From positions 1 through 64,000 of the forward strand of contig JAKQOG010000132.1 in assembly GCA_029565395.1 (NCBI GenBank): a stretch of DNA of 64,000 nucleotides, given 5' to 3'. This stretch comes from Candidatus Hydrogenedentota bacterium (lineage in GTDB: Bacteria; Hydrogenedentota; Hydrogenedentia; Hydrogenedentales; CAILVY01). Position numbers and translations under genes: made by a program. Under the pieces are notes generated by a model, which saw only the letters and a program-made list of their open reading frames with translations, was not told the origin of the DNA and did not search any database. Positions 18,600 to 28,103 of the stretch are shown here, piece after piece; within the stretch, counting starts at the first letter, position 1, and each line of letters starts with the position of its first letter.

Positions 18600-18617
18600 T
18601 GTAAACAATAGTTTACA
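18600..18617. promoter_or_regulatory. Palindrome TGTAAAC-AATA-GTTTACA
   Basis: Seven-base perfect arms flank a four-base centre, a shape typical of operator sites for dimeric repressors. It lies between convergent genes (glpK and the glycosyltransferase), 88 bases after the glpK stop, where an operator would be unexpected. It may be a chance palindrome. Confidence 0.3.
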
Positions 18618-18691
18618 GGCCTTTGCCGAAATTGCATTTCAATGGTACAATTTTTATGGTCAGTGCCACATGTGGCGTTTCTCCTTCCGCG

Positions 18692-18726
18692 GAGGCCTGG
18701 TACCCCAAGTGTCAGGCCTCTTATCT
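18692..18726 (+). terminator. Probable Rho-independent terminator after glpK
   Basis: GAGGCCTG (18692-18699) pairs with CAGGCCTC (18713-18720) over a 13-base loop, and TTATCTCTTTTT follows. It lies 180 bases after the glpK stop and just before the end of the convergent glycosyltransferase gene. Confidence 0.55.
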
Positions 18727-18730
18727 CTTT

Positions 18731-19933
18731 TTATGAGAAGCGGTTACGTACAATTTCGGCAATGCGCTGCAAACGATGTGTGTAGGTATGCTCCTGTAGA
18801 ATGTGTTCCCGTGCGCGGCTCGTCTTTTCCATGCGCGCGGAAGGATGATTTCGATAATAATGGAGAAGATCCACGCATTCTTCCAGGGAATGATATTGTG
18901 TGATTTCTCGCTCGACATCAAACAGCATTTCCAGGGAAGATTGCGCATCGGTCAATAGAAATCCCCCGGCAGCAGGACAATCAAAAACCCGTTGATTCGC
19001 GGCGGATGCCATTTGGATGCTGGTGATATTAAGATTCACCTCACACCTGCGGTAAAAGTCCGGTAGTTCGAGACGGTAATTCACCTGAGGACCGAACAGT
19101 GGTGTCACCTGTCGCCAAGCATCATCTCCTCGCGCCACGACTCCTTCCGGGGTTAATCCCGCCATGATTTTGTGCCGCAACCGCCGGGTGCCCTCGATAA
19201 AAAAGTACAATTCCGCCGCGCGCTGTTCCTCGGCATCGAAATTTGTTAAATCGCCCAGAATCGCTGCAAGTCCCTTGCTGAAGTTTTCCCGGGTGACCCG
19301 GTCCGCCTCAAATGCTTCATTGACAACGGCATTCAGCCGGGGATGATTCTTTATACGGACACCTTCCCGTTCCGAAAAGTCTACCATGGAGTTTCCGACA
19401 AAACTGGGTGGATGGTCCCACACTTCCGAGGAGGCGGCATTAAAGAGGGAAGGGTCTACCGCCAAGGGCATCACATGTGTTTCGGCAAAACCGGTTTTTG
19501 TGAGATAATCCGCATAGGCGGCTTCCCATGTGAGGGCGATGGCATAGTCCGAGGCGTAGATGGTACGGTTCATTAAAATGGTGCGTGGATCATCCACAAA
19601 CCATGTCACATATGGCACACGAAGATCCGCGAACAACCCCGCGAAGAGTCCGTTTTCATCCATGCCGCTGAGATTGATGCTGAGAACGAAATCCGGCCGG
19701 AATTCCAGGAGGGTCTGGATAAATTGTGCGATCATCTCACGCGGCATCTCCCCTTCGAGGGCGACCGGAGCGTGAGCCAGTTCCCACCCCATTGCGTGTG
19801 CCGCGTTCATGCAGGCGGAATCCAGCCAGTATTGACTCTCTAAAACCATGATGCGCGGCACGGGCCCGGCCAACTTCGGGTAGTCCATCAGCGTGCGCAT
19901 GCCCTCGGTAATTTTCAGTCGAATTGGGTTCAT
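18731..19933 (-). CDS. CgeB-like glycosyltransferase
   Basis: This 400-residue protein matches the pattern of the CgeB/spore-protein-YkvP group: an N-terminal Rossmann-like half with PYVTWFVDDPR and a C-terminal GT-B half with NITSIQMASAANQRVFDCPAAGGFLLTD and a late Glu-containing turn. Members transfer sugars to proteins, flagellin or cell-surface glycans. There is no signal peptide, so it acts in the cytoplasm. No strong Shine-Dalgarno site is seen before the ATG at 19933. It is isolated from other envelope genes, so the acceptor is unknown. Confidence 0.85.
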   Translation of the reverse strand: MNPIRLKITEGMRTLMDYPKLAGPVPRIMVLESQYWLDSACMNAAHAMGWELAHAPVALEGEMPREMIAQFIQTLLEFRPDFVLSINLSGMDENGLFAGLFADLRVPYVTWFVDDPRTILMNRTIYASDYAIALTWEAAYADYLTKTGFAETHVMPLAVDPSLFNAASSEVWDHPPSFVGNSMVDFSEREGVRIKNHPRLNAVVNEAFEADRVTRENFSKGLAAILGDLTNFDAEEQRAAELYFFIEGTRRLRHKIMAGLTPEGVVARGDDAWRQVTPLFGPQVNYRLELPDFYRRCEVNLNITSIQMASAANQRVFDCPAAGGFLLTDAQSSLEMLFDVEREITQYHSLEECVDLLHYYRNHPSARMEKTSRAREHILQEHTYTHRLQRIAEIVRNRFS

Positions 19934-20191
19934 ATGGGCATCATATCATGTCCCTCATCCTTCCCACTATCCGGGCAATTGCGAAATAGCCGGGTATGCC
20001 GGACACAGGGCAAATTACCAGTATTTCACGGCCCAACCGTTGCCTTATCATTTGCCCATATGAGAAACAGGACGATTTTACACTTGCCTCTATCCGATAC
20101 AATACCTATACAGAAAAATGTCCACATGAAACCCCGCCGGTTATGAATGGAGTCCGAAAGCATGCTTCTTATAATGAAGTAAAGCTCTTTA

Positions 20192-20223
20192 TTGTGAAAA
20201 GGCTTTTGGAGTAATGGTATAGT
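20192..20223 (+). promoter_or_regulatory. Possible extended -10 promoter for the DUF502 operon
   Basis: TGG-TATAGT places TG at 20215-20216 and the -10 hexamer at 20218-20223. TTGTGA at 20192-20197 is a possible but too distant -35 (20 bases). It lies within the 420-base divergent gap 19934-20353, about 130 bases upstream of the first DUF502 gene; I see no gene and nothing else definite in that gap. Confidence 0.35.
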
Positions 20224-20353
20224 GAGTGGTGACGGCGGAGCCCATACCGTATCCTTCCGTTGGGAACTCTGGCTCCTGTTCAGGGATGATTTCCTGCGGC
20301 GGGACTGTTTGAGAAGATCCCTGAAACCTCTTTGTGGATGAGGAATTTCTGAA

Positions 20354-21070
20354 ATGTTTGGAATGCGGAAAAAGCCCGTAAAGAAGTCGATTCCGGCGCG
20401 CATCCGCGACAGTTTGCGCATGCATATGATCCGCGGATTGTTATTGGTGGTTCCGTTGGGTGTTACTGCGTATGTCTTGTATTTCTGCTATTCCCTGACG
20501 GCCGCCTATCTGGCGCCGTTTATCCGGAAATACCTTTTTACGCTTCCGGAATATATGATAGTTCCGATTTCCGTTGTTTTGTTCTGTGCCTTTCTTTATC
20601 TGGCGGGGTTGCTGGCCCGGGTGTATGCTGGGCGAAAGCTGATTGGCCTCACGGAGATGCTCCTGCGGCATATTCCCCTCGTAAAAAGCATTTATGGGGC
20701 TTCTAAACAAGTGGTGGAGGTTATCTCGATACAGGAAAGCGGCGGCAATTATCAATCGGCGCTGTTGGTGGATTTTCCGCGTCCCGGGATGAAAGCCTTT
20801 GCCTTTGTTACCGGCAAGATCCTTGTGAATGGGAATCAAGAGTATTACAAGGTGTTTGTACCTACTACGCCCAACCCCACCAGCGGTTATTTTGAGTTGG
20901 TAGAGCCCTCTCTGGTGGCCCAGAGCACCCTGGAAATGGAGGATATAGTCAAGAGTGTAGTTTCCGCTGGCATTCTGACACCGGAGGTGGTTGATTTCGC
21001 TCCGGTAACGGCCAATCCTGACGCTCCCCTTCTGGAAGAGGATTCGGAAGACGAGGAAGAGGAGGAGTAA
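20354..21070 (+). CDS. DUF502 family membrane protein 1
   Basis: This 238-residue protein matches DUF502: a basic N-terminus, two transmembrane helices (about 28-50 and 60-85) and a cytoplasmic or periplasmic domain containing IPLVKSIYGASKQVVE and FVPTTPNPTSGYFELV, the hallmark of the family. The C-terminus is a run of acidic residues. The function of DUF502 is not established. GAGGAA precedes the ATG. A paralogue begins six bases after the stop, so the two are co-transcribed and could form a heteromer. Confidence 0.92.
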   Translation: MFGMRKKPVKKSIPARIRDSLRMHMIRGLLLVVPLGVTAYVLYFCYSLTAAYLAPFIRKYLFTLPEYMIVPISVVLFCAFLYLAGLLARVYAGRKLIGLTEMLLRHIPLVKSIYGASKQVVEVISIQESGGNYQSALLVDFPRPGMKAFAFVTGKILVNGNQEYYKVFVPTTPNPTSGYFELVEPSLVAQSTLEMEDIVKSVVSAGILTPEVVDFAPVTANPDAPLLEEDSEDEEEEE

Positions 21071-21076
21071 ACAGAG

Positions 21077-21781
21077 ATGGCGAAGCGAAAAAAGAAGAAA
21101 AAGCTGACCCTATGGGGTCAAGTCAAGCAATTGCTGCGGACGCGCATACTTTCCGGCTTTCTATTGATTGTACCCCTGGGCATTACCGTTTTCGTCATTA
21201 ATTTTTTGTATGAATTTACCGTTGGGCGGATTACCCCCGTTACCGAGCGGTTTTTCGGGCATCTGCCCAGTTTCACGGTACCGGTCATTTCGATTTTTCT
21301 GTTTGCTGGGGTGTTGTATGGGGTCGGGATAATCGCTACGGCGGTGGTGGGGCGGCGCCTTATCGGCTTGGCGGAAAGCATTATCCAGCGCATTCCGTTG
21401 GTGGCCACTATTTACGGTGCTTCCAAGCAAATTGTAGAGACTGTGTCTTTTCAGGACACCGGTTCCAACATGAAAGCGGCTGTATTCATTGAATTCCCCT
21501 GTAAAGGCATGAAAGCGATTGGATTTCTCACAGGGAAAATGAAGACTTCCGATGGGTGCGAGTTTTACAAAGTATTCGTTCCGACTACACCCAACATCAG
21601 CGTTGGCCTGTTTCAATTGTGTGCTCCGGAAGATGTCTACCGGTGTGGTTTGTCGGTTGAGGAAGCCCTCAAGATGCTGGTTTCGCTGGGCATTATCGCG
21701 CCTGACACACTTCAACTCGTCCCCATGTCACAAGCTTTGGAATCACCATTGCTTGAGAGCGCGGAAGTCAACGAGGAGTGA
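21077..21781 (+). CDS. DUF502 family membrane protein 2
   Basis: This 234-residue paralogue of the preceding protein has the same layout: a lysine-rich N-terminus (KRKKKKK), two transmembrane helices, IPLVATIYGASKQIVETVSFQ and the FVPTTPNISVGLFQL motif. The two copies differ throughout, so the duplication is old. It is followed after one base by the acyltransferase gene, making a tight three-gene operon. Confidence 0.92.
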   Translation: MAKRKKKKKLTLWGQVKQLLRTRILSGFLLIVPLGITVFVINFLYEFTVGRITPVTERFFGHLPSFTVPVISIFLFAGVLYGVGIIATAVVGRRLIGLAESIIQRIPLVATIYGASKQIVETVSFQDTGSNMKAAVFIEFPCKGMKAIGFLTGKMKTSDGCEFYKVFVPTTPNISVGLFQLCAPEDVYRCGLSVEEALKMLVSLGIIAPDTLQLVPMSQALESPLLESAEVNEE

Positions 21782-21782
21782 A

Positions 21783-22946
21783 ATGACCGATTCTGTAAAA
21801 TCCCCCCAAAAAATTTCTTCCCACAATCCGAAGAAACCAGCGTCTCAGCAGATCTCTGGCACTCGCTGGATGTCCGTGGATGCGCTTCGCGGGTTTGACA
21901 TGCTGTGGATTGTCGGAGCCGCCGGGCTGGTGACCGCGCTGAACAAGGCCAGCGGCGGTCGGGGCATTTTGCATCAATGCGCGGAGCAGTTGAAGCATAA
22001 AGATTGGGAAGGATTTGCCTTTTACGATCTTATTTTCCCATTGTTTGTATTTATTGTGGGAATTTCACTGGTTTTTTCGCTTGGGCGGATTGTGGCGCAG
22101 GAAGGCAAAACCAAGGCTCATATACGGCTATTCCGGCGGGCGCTGATTCTATTCATCCTGGGCATTCTGTATTCCGGGGGATTCACCAATCTCTGGCCGG
22201 ATATCCGGATTATGGGGGTGTTGCAACGGCTTGCGCTGTGCTATCTCTTTGGCGGGTTATTGTTCATTCATTTTGAGTGGCGCGGATTGCTTGCGGCGTG
22301 TTTAACACTCCTGATCGGGTACTGGATGGTTATGAGTTTTATTCCCGCGCCGGGCCAGTCTCAGGTCTCTTTTGCTCCGGATCAAAACCTGGCCAATTAT
22401 ATTGATCTGCATTTTCTGCCAGGCCGCTTGCATGACAAGACATGGGATCCGGAGGGTATTCTCAGCACGTTTCCGGCCGTGGCCACATGCCTGCTGGGCG
22501 TATTCGCCGGATTAATTATTCAAAGCACTTCTTTGAGCAGTTCGAAAAAACTGTTGATCTTCATCGGCGGGGGCGCCGCTCTGGCCGCCCTGGGTTTTTT
22601 ATGGGGGCTCCAGTTTCCTGTAATCAAGAAGATCTGGACGTCGTCGTATGTGCTGGTGGCTGGCGGATATAGTTGCATGTTGCTTGGGGTGTTTTATTTG
22701 ATTGTGGACGTTTGGAAATTTCAGCTTTGGGCGCGGCCCCTGGTGTGGGTAGGCAGTAACGCGCTGGCGATTTATCTTGCGCGGAATATTGTGGATTTCC
22801 ATGCGCTGGCGTTGCGCTTTGCCGGGGGAAATGTGCAACAACTCTTCGGTGTGTATGGCGACCTTGTAGTAAACATCGTTTCTTTGGGATTTACGTTGTT
22901 GCTGGCATGGTACCTCTATCGCAAGCAAATTTTTCTGAGGATCTGA
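21783..22946 (+). CDS. HGSNAT/DUF5009-like membrane acyltransferase
   Basis: The start is the ATG at 21783, one base after the upstream stop, with GAGGAG as ribosome binding site; the frame extends upstream only inside the DUF502 gene. The product has 387 residues and about ten transmembrane helices. The segment RWMSVDALRGFDMLWIVG is the signature of the heparan-alpha-glucosaminide N-acetyltransferase-like family (DUF5009), which moves acetyl groups from cytoplasmic acetyl-CoA to sugars on the other side of the membrane. A role in acetylating an envelope glycan, or in handling host-type glycosaminoglycans, is inference. Coupling to DUF502 genes is notable. Confidence 0.88.
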   Translation: MTDSVKSPQKISSHNPKKPASQQISGTRWMSVDALRGFDMLWIVGAAGLVTALNKASGGRGILHQCAEQLKHKDWEGFAFYDLIFPLFVFIVGISLVFSLGRIVAQEGKTKAHIRLFRRALILFILGILYSGGFTNLWPDIRIMGVLQRLALCYLFGGLLFIHFEWRGLLAACLTLLIGYWMVMSFIPAPGQSQVSFAPDQNLANYIDLHFLPGRLHDKTWDPEGILSTFPAVATCLLGVFAGLIIQSTSLSSSKKLLIFIGGGAALAALGFLWGLQFPVIKKIWTSSYVLVAGGYSCMLLGVFYLIVDVWKFQLWARPLVWVGSNALAIYLARNIVDFHALALRFAGGNVQQLFGVYGDLVVNIVSLGFTLLLAWYLYRKQIFLRI

Positions 22947-22983
22947 TGATTGTTCACTTAACACCAGTGACTAGGAACATATC

Positions 22984-25143
22984 ATGGTAAGAGATTATCC
23001 CCGTGTTCTCGTGTTTTTCGCTCTTTTGCTCCTTTCGTGCATTTCGTATGGAGAGAGCACTATGCGCGATTGCACAACGTTCCAATCCGCTGCCGTATAT
23101 AGGCCGGAACTCGATATTGGTTCGGATGTGGCGATGGTGTATGCATGCGGGCCGGGTTTTGCAGAGCGGGCTGACGGGTGGCGTGCCAATGGATATGGGA
23201 TCAGCATGATGACAGGAATAGCGTGGGGAGGCTATGATGACTACTACATGGTGGATGGCGTGTTTAAGAAGGAGGAAGTGCAAACGACTAAAACCGGTAA
23301 ACTCTATATGCATGGCAACAGTACGACGGTGGGCTACAATGTGCCCAGCGATGCGTATATCGAGTACATCAAGCGCAAAATAGAGCCAGTGGTGGACTAC
23401 GGGGTTCAGGCGATCTATCTGGAAGAGCCGGAATATTGGGCGGAAACAGGGTGGAGTGAAGCCTTTAAGAAAGAATGGGAAGGTTTTTATGGCGAGCCGT
23501 GGCAAGCGCCGGATTCCAGCCCGGACGCGCAATACCGCGCCAGCAAACTGAAATATGAGCTGTATTTCAAGGCATTGCGCGAGGTATTTAAGCACGCCAA
23601 GGAACGCGCCCGCGCCCAAGGAAAAACCATCGAGTGTCATGTGCCGACGCACAGCCTGATCAACTATGCGCAATGGCGGATTGTAAGCCCGGAATCCTAC
23701 TTGATGGAATTGGCGGAAGCGGATGGCTATATCGCACAGGTATGGACCGGCACCGCGCGTTCACGCAATGTGTATAAAGGCGTGGTTAAAGAACGTACCT
23801 TCGAAACGGCTTATCTGGAATATGGGCAAATGCTGGGCATGGTTCGTCCTACCGGCCGCAAGGTTTGGTTTTTGGCGGATCCGGTAGAAGACAACCCCAA
23901 CCGCAGTTGGAACGATTACAAGAAGAATTATGAATGCACCATCATTGCCTCGTTAATGTGGCCGGAGGTATACCGGTTTGAAGTCATGCCGTGGCCGGAT
24001 CGCATTTTCCAAGGGACATATCCCAAGGTGGATTTAGATTCGGCCTCGAACGAACGCGAAGGCATTCCCGCGGAATACGCGACCCAACTGCTCACGGTAA
24101 TCAATGCGCTTAACGATATGAACCAATCCGAGGTGAAGTACGAGACGGGATCGCGCGGCATTGGCATGATGGTTTCAGACACCTTGATGTTTCAGCGTGC
24201 GGAACCCATGCCGAGCGATGCGCATCTGGGCTCGTTTTTTGGCTTGGCCATGCCTTTGGTGAAGCATGGCGTGCCGGTGGAGATAGTTCAATTGGAAACG
24301 GTCACTCATCCCAGCACGCTTGTGCCCTTTAGGGTGATCCTGCTCACCTATGAAGGCCAGAAACCGTTAACGCCGGAATATCATGAGGCACTGGCCGCGT
24401 GGGTGAAGAACGGCGGAGCATTGATCTATATTGGGGATGAGTCTGACCCTTACAATCATGTGCGGGAATGGTGGAACAACCAGGGGCAGAATACAGCTAT
24501 GCCCCAAGCCGACCTGTTTATGCGCCTGGGCATCACTCGCGCCGCGTATAGCGAACCGGAAGCGGCAGGCAAAGGTTTTGTGCGGATCTTTTCTGAAAAA
24601 CCCCGGCAACTGGCGCGCTATGACTATGGGGCGCAGAAAGTAATTGAACTGGCCGCGGAAATGTGTGAACGGCTTGGCGAACCTTTGCGCATGCAGAACT
24701 ATTTAAAGATTCAGCGTGGGCCATATATAGTAGCGTCAGTATTGGACGAATCAGTTTCCGATGCGCCGCTTGCCATTGAGGGCCGCTTTATCGATCTGTT
24801 TGACGCGGCATTACCATTTGTTTCCAAGCGTTTATTACATCCCAATGAACGCTGCCTCCTGTATGATCTTGATTGGGTGGGAAAGCAAGGAATGCGCGCC
24901 AGAGTGGTGGCCTCGGCCGCGCGGGTACGGCATGAAACTGTATCCGAACAGAGCATTCGTTTCGTGGTTCGGGGCCCGAAGGCTACCACGGCCCAGGTCT
25001 GTGTTCTGTTGCCGAATGCGCCCAAACAGTTAACGGCCTCGCCTGCAATTCCCTTTGAACAGACCTGGGATGCGGCGAGTTCAACCCTGCATTTATCCTA
25101 TGAGAATACCGCGCAGGATATTGCTTTTGAGGTGTCTCTCTGA
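22984..25143 (+). CDS. Secreted TIM-barrel protein with GATase-like domain
   Basis: This 719-residue protein has a signal peptide (about residues 8-23) and an AGGAA site before its ATG. The N-terminal about 350 residues look like a glycosidase-type TIM barrel, with the acidic motif YLEEPEYW near residue 146 where a catalytic acid could sit. Residues about 430-490 (ILLTYEGQKPLTPEYHEAL, then WVKNGGALIYIGDE) resemble the class I glutamine-amidotransferase-like domain found after the barrel in GH42-type enzymes. The C-terminus is beta-rich. It resembles no named GH family closely enough to call. It follows the acyltransferase by 37 bases and may belong to the same transcript. Confidence 0.75.
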   Translation: MVRDYPRVLVFFALLLLSCISYGESTMRDCTTFQSAAVYRPELDIGSDVAMVYACGPGFAERADGWRANGYGISMMTGIAWGGYDDYYMVDGVFKKEEVQTTKTGKLYMHGNSTTVGYNVPSDAYIEYIKRKIEPVVDYGVQAIYLEEPEYWAETGWSEAFKKEWEGFYGEPWQAPDSSPDAQYRASKLKYELYFKALREVFKHAKERARAQGKTIECHVPTHSLINYAQWRIVSPESYLMELAEADGYIAQVWTGTARSRNVYKGVVKERTFETAYLEYGQMLGMVRPTGRKVWFLADPVEDNPNRSWNDYKKNYECTIIASLMWPEVYRFEVMPWPDRIFQGTYPKVDLDSASNEREGIPAEYATQLLTVINALNDMNQSEVKYETGSRGIGMMVSDTLMFQRAEPMPSDAHLGSFFGLAMPLVKHGVPVEIVQLETVTHPSTLVPFRVILLTYEGQKPLTPEYHEALAAWVKNGGALIYIGDESDPYNHVREWWNNQGQNTAMPQADLFMRLGITRAAYSEPEAAGKGFVRIFSEKPRQLARYDYGAQKVIELAAEMCERLGEPLRMQNYLKIQRGPYIVASVLDESVSDAPLAIEGRFIDLFDAALPFVSKRLLHPNERCLLYDLDWVGKQGMRARVVASAARVRHETVSEQSIRFVVRGPKATTAQVCVLLPNAPKQLTASPAIPFEQTWDAASSTLHLSYENTAQDIAFEVSL

Positions 25144-25208
25144 TACTTGGTACAATAGGCTTTCTTGGATGGTTGCCCCCAGCCTCTCACCGGCAAGGGT
25201 GGGAGGGG

Positions 25209-25221
25209 CCGGAAATTCCGG
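25209..25221. other. CCGGAAATTCCGG palindrome
   Basis: A 13-base palindrome sits in the 160-base gap between the TIM-barrel gene and tex. No T-run follows, so it is not a standard terminator; it might be part of a weak hairpin or a binding site. Confidence 0.3.
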
Positions 25222-25303
25222 TGTCTACGTTGTGCGGAAAGCGGAATTTTGTTAGACTTCCCAGATATCCCGCCAACCGGTTTTGTGTGAATTGGAGTAG
25301 AAC

Positions 25304-27880
25304 ATGATCGAACAGAAGTTCGTGGATCGTATTGCCGTGGAAGTGTCCGTGCGGCCTGAACAAGCCGCAGCGGCCATTCAATTGCTTGACAAGGGCGCCA
25401 CCGTTCCCTTTGTCGCCCACTATCGCAAAGACAGCACGGGCGGTCTTGATGAAGCGGTGTTGGAACGCATTGAAGAGCGCAACGCCTATTTTACAGCGCT
25501 GAGCAACCGGCGCAATGCGGCCATAGACAATATCGGGAAGCAGGGCAATCTCACGGAAGAGCTTCGGCATCGGCTGGATAACTGCTTTGATCAATTGGAA
25601 TTGGAAGATCTTTACCTGCCGCATAAAAAACAGCGGCGGAGCAAAGCCAGCATCGCGCTGGATCAAGGTTTGGAGCCTCTGGCGGCGTTCTTATGGTCGC
25701 AAATGCCTATCGGCGTTCCCATTGAGGAATTTGCAGAATCGTTCGTTAACTCAGAGAAATCCATTAGTTCTCCCGAAGAAGCCTTGCTGGGCGCCCAAAA
25801 TATCCTTGCGGACCGCATTGCCGCAGATGCGGCAACCCGGGCCGTCCTGCGCCAGTACATGTTGGAAAAGGGCACTATCCAATCTTCTGCGACGAAAAAC
25901 GCTCAGGAGCAGAAAGCACGTTTTGCCCCCTTCTACCAGTTTTCGGAGCCGGTGAAAAGCATCTCCCCCGCCAAATTATTGACCTTGCTGCGGGGAACGC
26001 GCTTGGGCGTACTCCGCATGGATCTTGTTATTGATGATGCAGAAATGATAAACACGCTGGCGGGGGGATATGTAAAGGAATCGGGGTCTGTTTTCGAACC
26101 TTTCCTTCGGGCTGCCGTGGAAGATGCGTACAAGCGTCTTCTGCGCCCGGCCATTGAAAACGAAGTGGTTGGAATTATCCGGGCCCGCGCGGATGAAGAG
26201 ACGGTCAAAATCCTTCGAGAAAATCTTGAGCATGTGTTGATGTCACCCGCTGCCGGGCCGATTCCGGTAATGGGTGTGGATCCCGGTCCGCGCACCGGCA
26301 TCCAAATGGCGGTGGTGGATGGGGTGGGCGCTTTCCTGGAATCTGCCGTGGTCATGCTGACAGAGCAAGAAGAAGAACGCGCTGCCGCCGAGCAGACGGT
26401 GGTCGATTTAATCGCCAAACACAATGTTCGCGGGATTGCCATTGGAAACGGGGCAGGCACGCGCGATGCCGCGCGTTTCATCGGCGCGGCGCTCAAGAGG
26501 CTGCCCGGCAAGCCGCCGTTTTTCGTGTTTATAAGCCATCCTGCCGGAGCCGCCTATGCCACCTCTAAACTCGGAATGCAGGAGTTTCCCGAAATGGATG
26601 TGACCATGCGCGGCGCGGTATCTCTTGCACGGCGGTTGCAGGATCCGCTGGTCGAACTCCTCCGTCTGGAACCGCGCAACATTGCCACGGGTCAACACCA
26701 ATTCGATGTAAACCAACGCGTATTGCGGGAAGCGCTTTACAAGACAATCGTATCCTGTGTAAACCGTATTGGCGCGGACATCAACACGGCCTCCGTGGAT
26801 GTGCTTCGTTACATTAGCGGCCTGCAAATGGGCACGGCACAGAATATTGTGGAATTCCGGTCGAAAAATGGCGGTTTCCGTTCCCGTGCGCAACTGATGG
26901 AAGTTTCCGGCATTGGTGAAAAGACCTACGAACAATGTGCGGCCTTTTTGTGCATTCCCAATGGGGAACAGTGTCTGGATAAGACGCGGATTCATCCCGA
27001 AGCGTATCCGATTGTTGAAAAAATGGCCACGGAACTGGGTGTGCCTGTCTCTACTTTGCTTGGAAACCGCGAATTAGTATCCAAGATCGATATGGGTATG
27101 TATGCCACAGAATTCATTGGACCGCTTGCGATGGCTGACTTGCGCGAGGAACTGATTGGCGCCCGGCCGGATCAACGTCCAGAGTTTCATGCGCTAAAAC
27201 ATATTGACGGCGTTTATGATATTCAGGATTTGGAAGAAGGCATGGAAGCAGAAGGCGTGGTTACCCATGTGACGGATTTTGGCGCCTTCGTGGATATCGG
27301 CGTCCGGCAGGATGGACTCATTCATCTCTCCGAACTCGCCAACCGTTTTATTCGCAATCCCCGGGAATATATCAAGATCGGCGACATGGTACGGGTAAAA
27401 GTGATTAAGGTGGATAAGGAATCCCGGCGTATTTCCCTCTCGCGAAAAGCAATGTTGACTCAGCCCCGCCGGCACCAATCCGTTTCAAGGCCGCAGCCTG
27501 TGGAAGGTGAAGCAGAAACAACTCACGAAGAACGTAAACCACGACGGCCCCATGACGGGGACCGGCCCCGCTCCGATATGCGCCGCAGGGACGGTCAGCG
27601 GGATGAACGCCGCGAACGGACCGAACGCCCGCCCCGGACGGATCGTGGGGAACGCCGTGAACGGTCCGAGCGGCCCGAAAGACGGGAACCCGCAACAGCA
27701 CGTTCTGATGGTGAGCATCATAAAGAATCCCGGCCGCGGCGTCCTGAAAAACGGGACCGTAAAGGATCGCCACGTACAGGTCAACCACTCAGCACGGCTC
27801 GTTCTGGAGATGGTGATCGGCTCCTGAATACCCAACTAGCGGATCAATTGGCTGCCTTGCGGGATCGCTTTGGTTCCTGA
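25304..27880 (+). CDS. tex: Tex family RNA-binding transcription accessory protein with long basic tail
   Basis: The 858-residue protein has the order typical of Tex: N-terminal helical domain, YqgF/RuvC-like domain (GVDPGPRTGIQMAVVDG, about residues 324-340), helix-hairpin-helix motifs (LMEVSGIGEKTYEQC, about 531-545) and an S1 RNA-binding domain at about 645-713 (DFGAFVDIGVRQDGLIHLSEL). Usual Tex proteins end soon after the S1 domain. Here about 135 extra residues follow, dominated by Arg, Glu, Pro and Gly (RRDGQRDERRERTERPPR), likely disordered and nucleic-acid binding. Tex acts in the cytoplasm on transcription and ribosome-associated processes. GGAG precedes the ATG. Confidence 0.95.
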   Translation: MIEQKFVDRIAVEVSVRPEQAAAAIQLLDKGATVPFVAHYRKDSTGGLDEAVLERIEERNAYFTALSNRRNAAIDNIGKQGNLTEELRHRLDNCFDQLELEDLYLPHKKQRRSKASIALDQGLEPLAAFLWSQMPIGVPIEEFAESFVNSEKSISSPEEALLGAQNILADRIAADAATRAVLRQYMLEKGTIQSSATKNAQEQKARFAPFYQFSEPVKSISPAKLLTLLRGTRLGVLRMDLVIDDAEMINTLAGGYVKESGSVFEPFLRAAVEDAYKRLLRPAIENEVVGIIRARADEETVKILRENLEHVLMSPAAGPIPVMGVDPGPRTGIQMAVVDGVGAFLESAVVMLTEQEEERAAAEQTVVDLIAKHNVRGIAIGNGAGTRDAARFIGAALKRLPGKPPFFVFISHPAGAAYATSKLGMQEFPEMDVTMRGAVSLARRLQDPLVELLRLEPRNIATGQHQFDVNQRVLREALYKTIVSCVNRIGADINTASVDVLRYISGLQMGTAQNIVEFRSKNGGFRSRAQLMEVSGIGEKTYEQCAAFLCIPNGEQCLDKTRIHPEAYPIVEKMATELGVPVSTLLGNRELVSKIDMGMYATEFIGPLAMADLREELIGARPDQRPEFHALKHIDGVYDIQDLEEGMEAEGVVTHVTDFGAFVDIGVRQDGLIHLSELANRFIRNPREYIKIGDMVRVKVIKVDKESRRISLSRKAMLTQPRRHQSVSRPQPVEGEAETTHEERKPRRPHDGDRPRSDMRRRDGQRDERRERTERPPRTDRGERRERSERPERREPATARSDGEHHKESRPRRPEKRDRKGSPRTGQPLSTARSGDGDRLLNTQLADQLAALRDRFGS

Positions 27881-27985
27881 GACACACCCTCCCTTGTTTT
27901 TCCTTGTTCACGGGAAAAAAGCTGGAAGCATTTTCCAGGGATTCTGCGCAATCTGTTTAAACTGAAAAAATAGCATACAGAGTCC

Positions 27986-28012
27986 TTGACATTTACCCCT
28001 GACTATGATAAT
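27986..28012 (+). promoter_or_regulatory. Probable sigma70-type promoter for the DksA-like gene
   Basis: TTGACA at 27986-27991 and GATAAT at 28007-28012 are separated by 15 bases, slightly short but with near-perfect hexamers. The site is 91 bases upstream of the ATG at 28104 and lies in the gap after tex. Confidence 0.5.
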
Positions 28013-28103
28013 TTACCGCGCCTTGGAATGGCGGGTGTATCGCCGATTCACGGGAGTAGATGAAATAGGCGGGGCGAGGCCCAGGAAAATGGAGACTGGG
28101 GCC

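Noticed and set aside
18001-18903. Plus-strand frame over the end of glpK and the following gap
   Set aside because: Mostly a shifted reading of glpK; the part beyond glpK has no protein-like pattern and no ribosome binding site.
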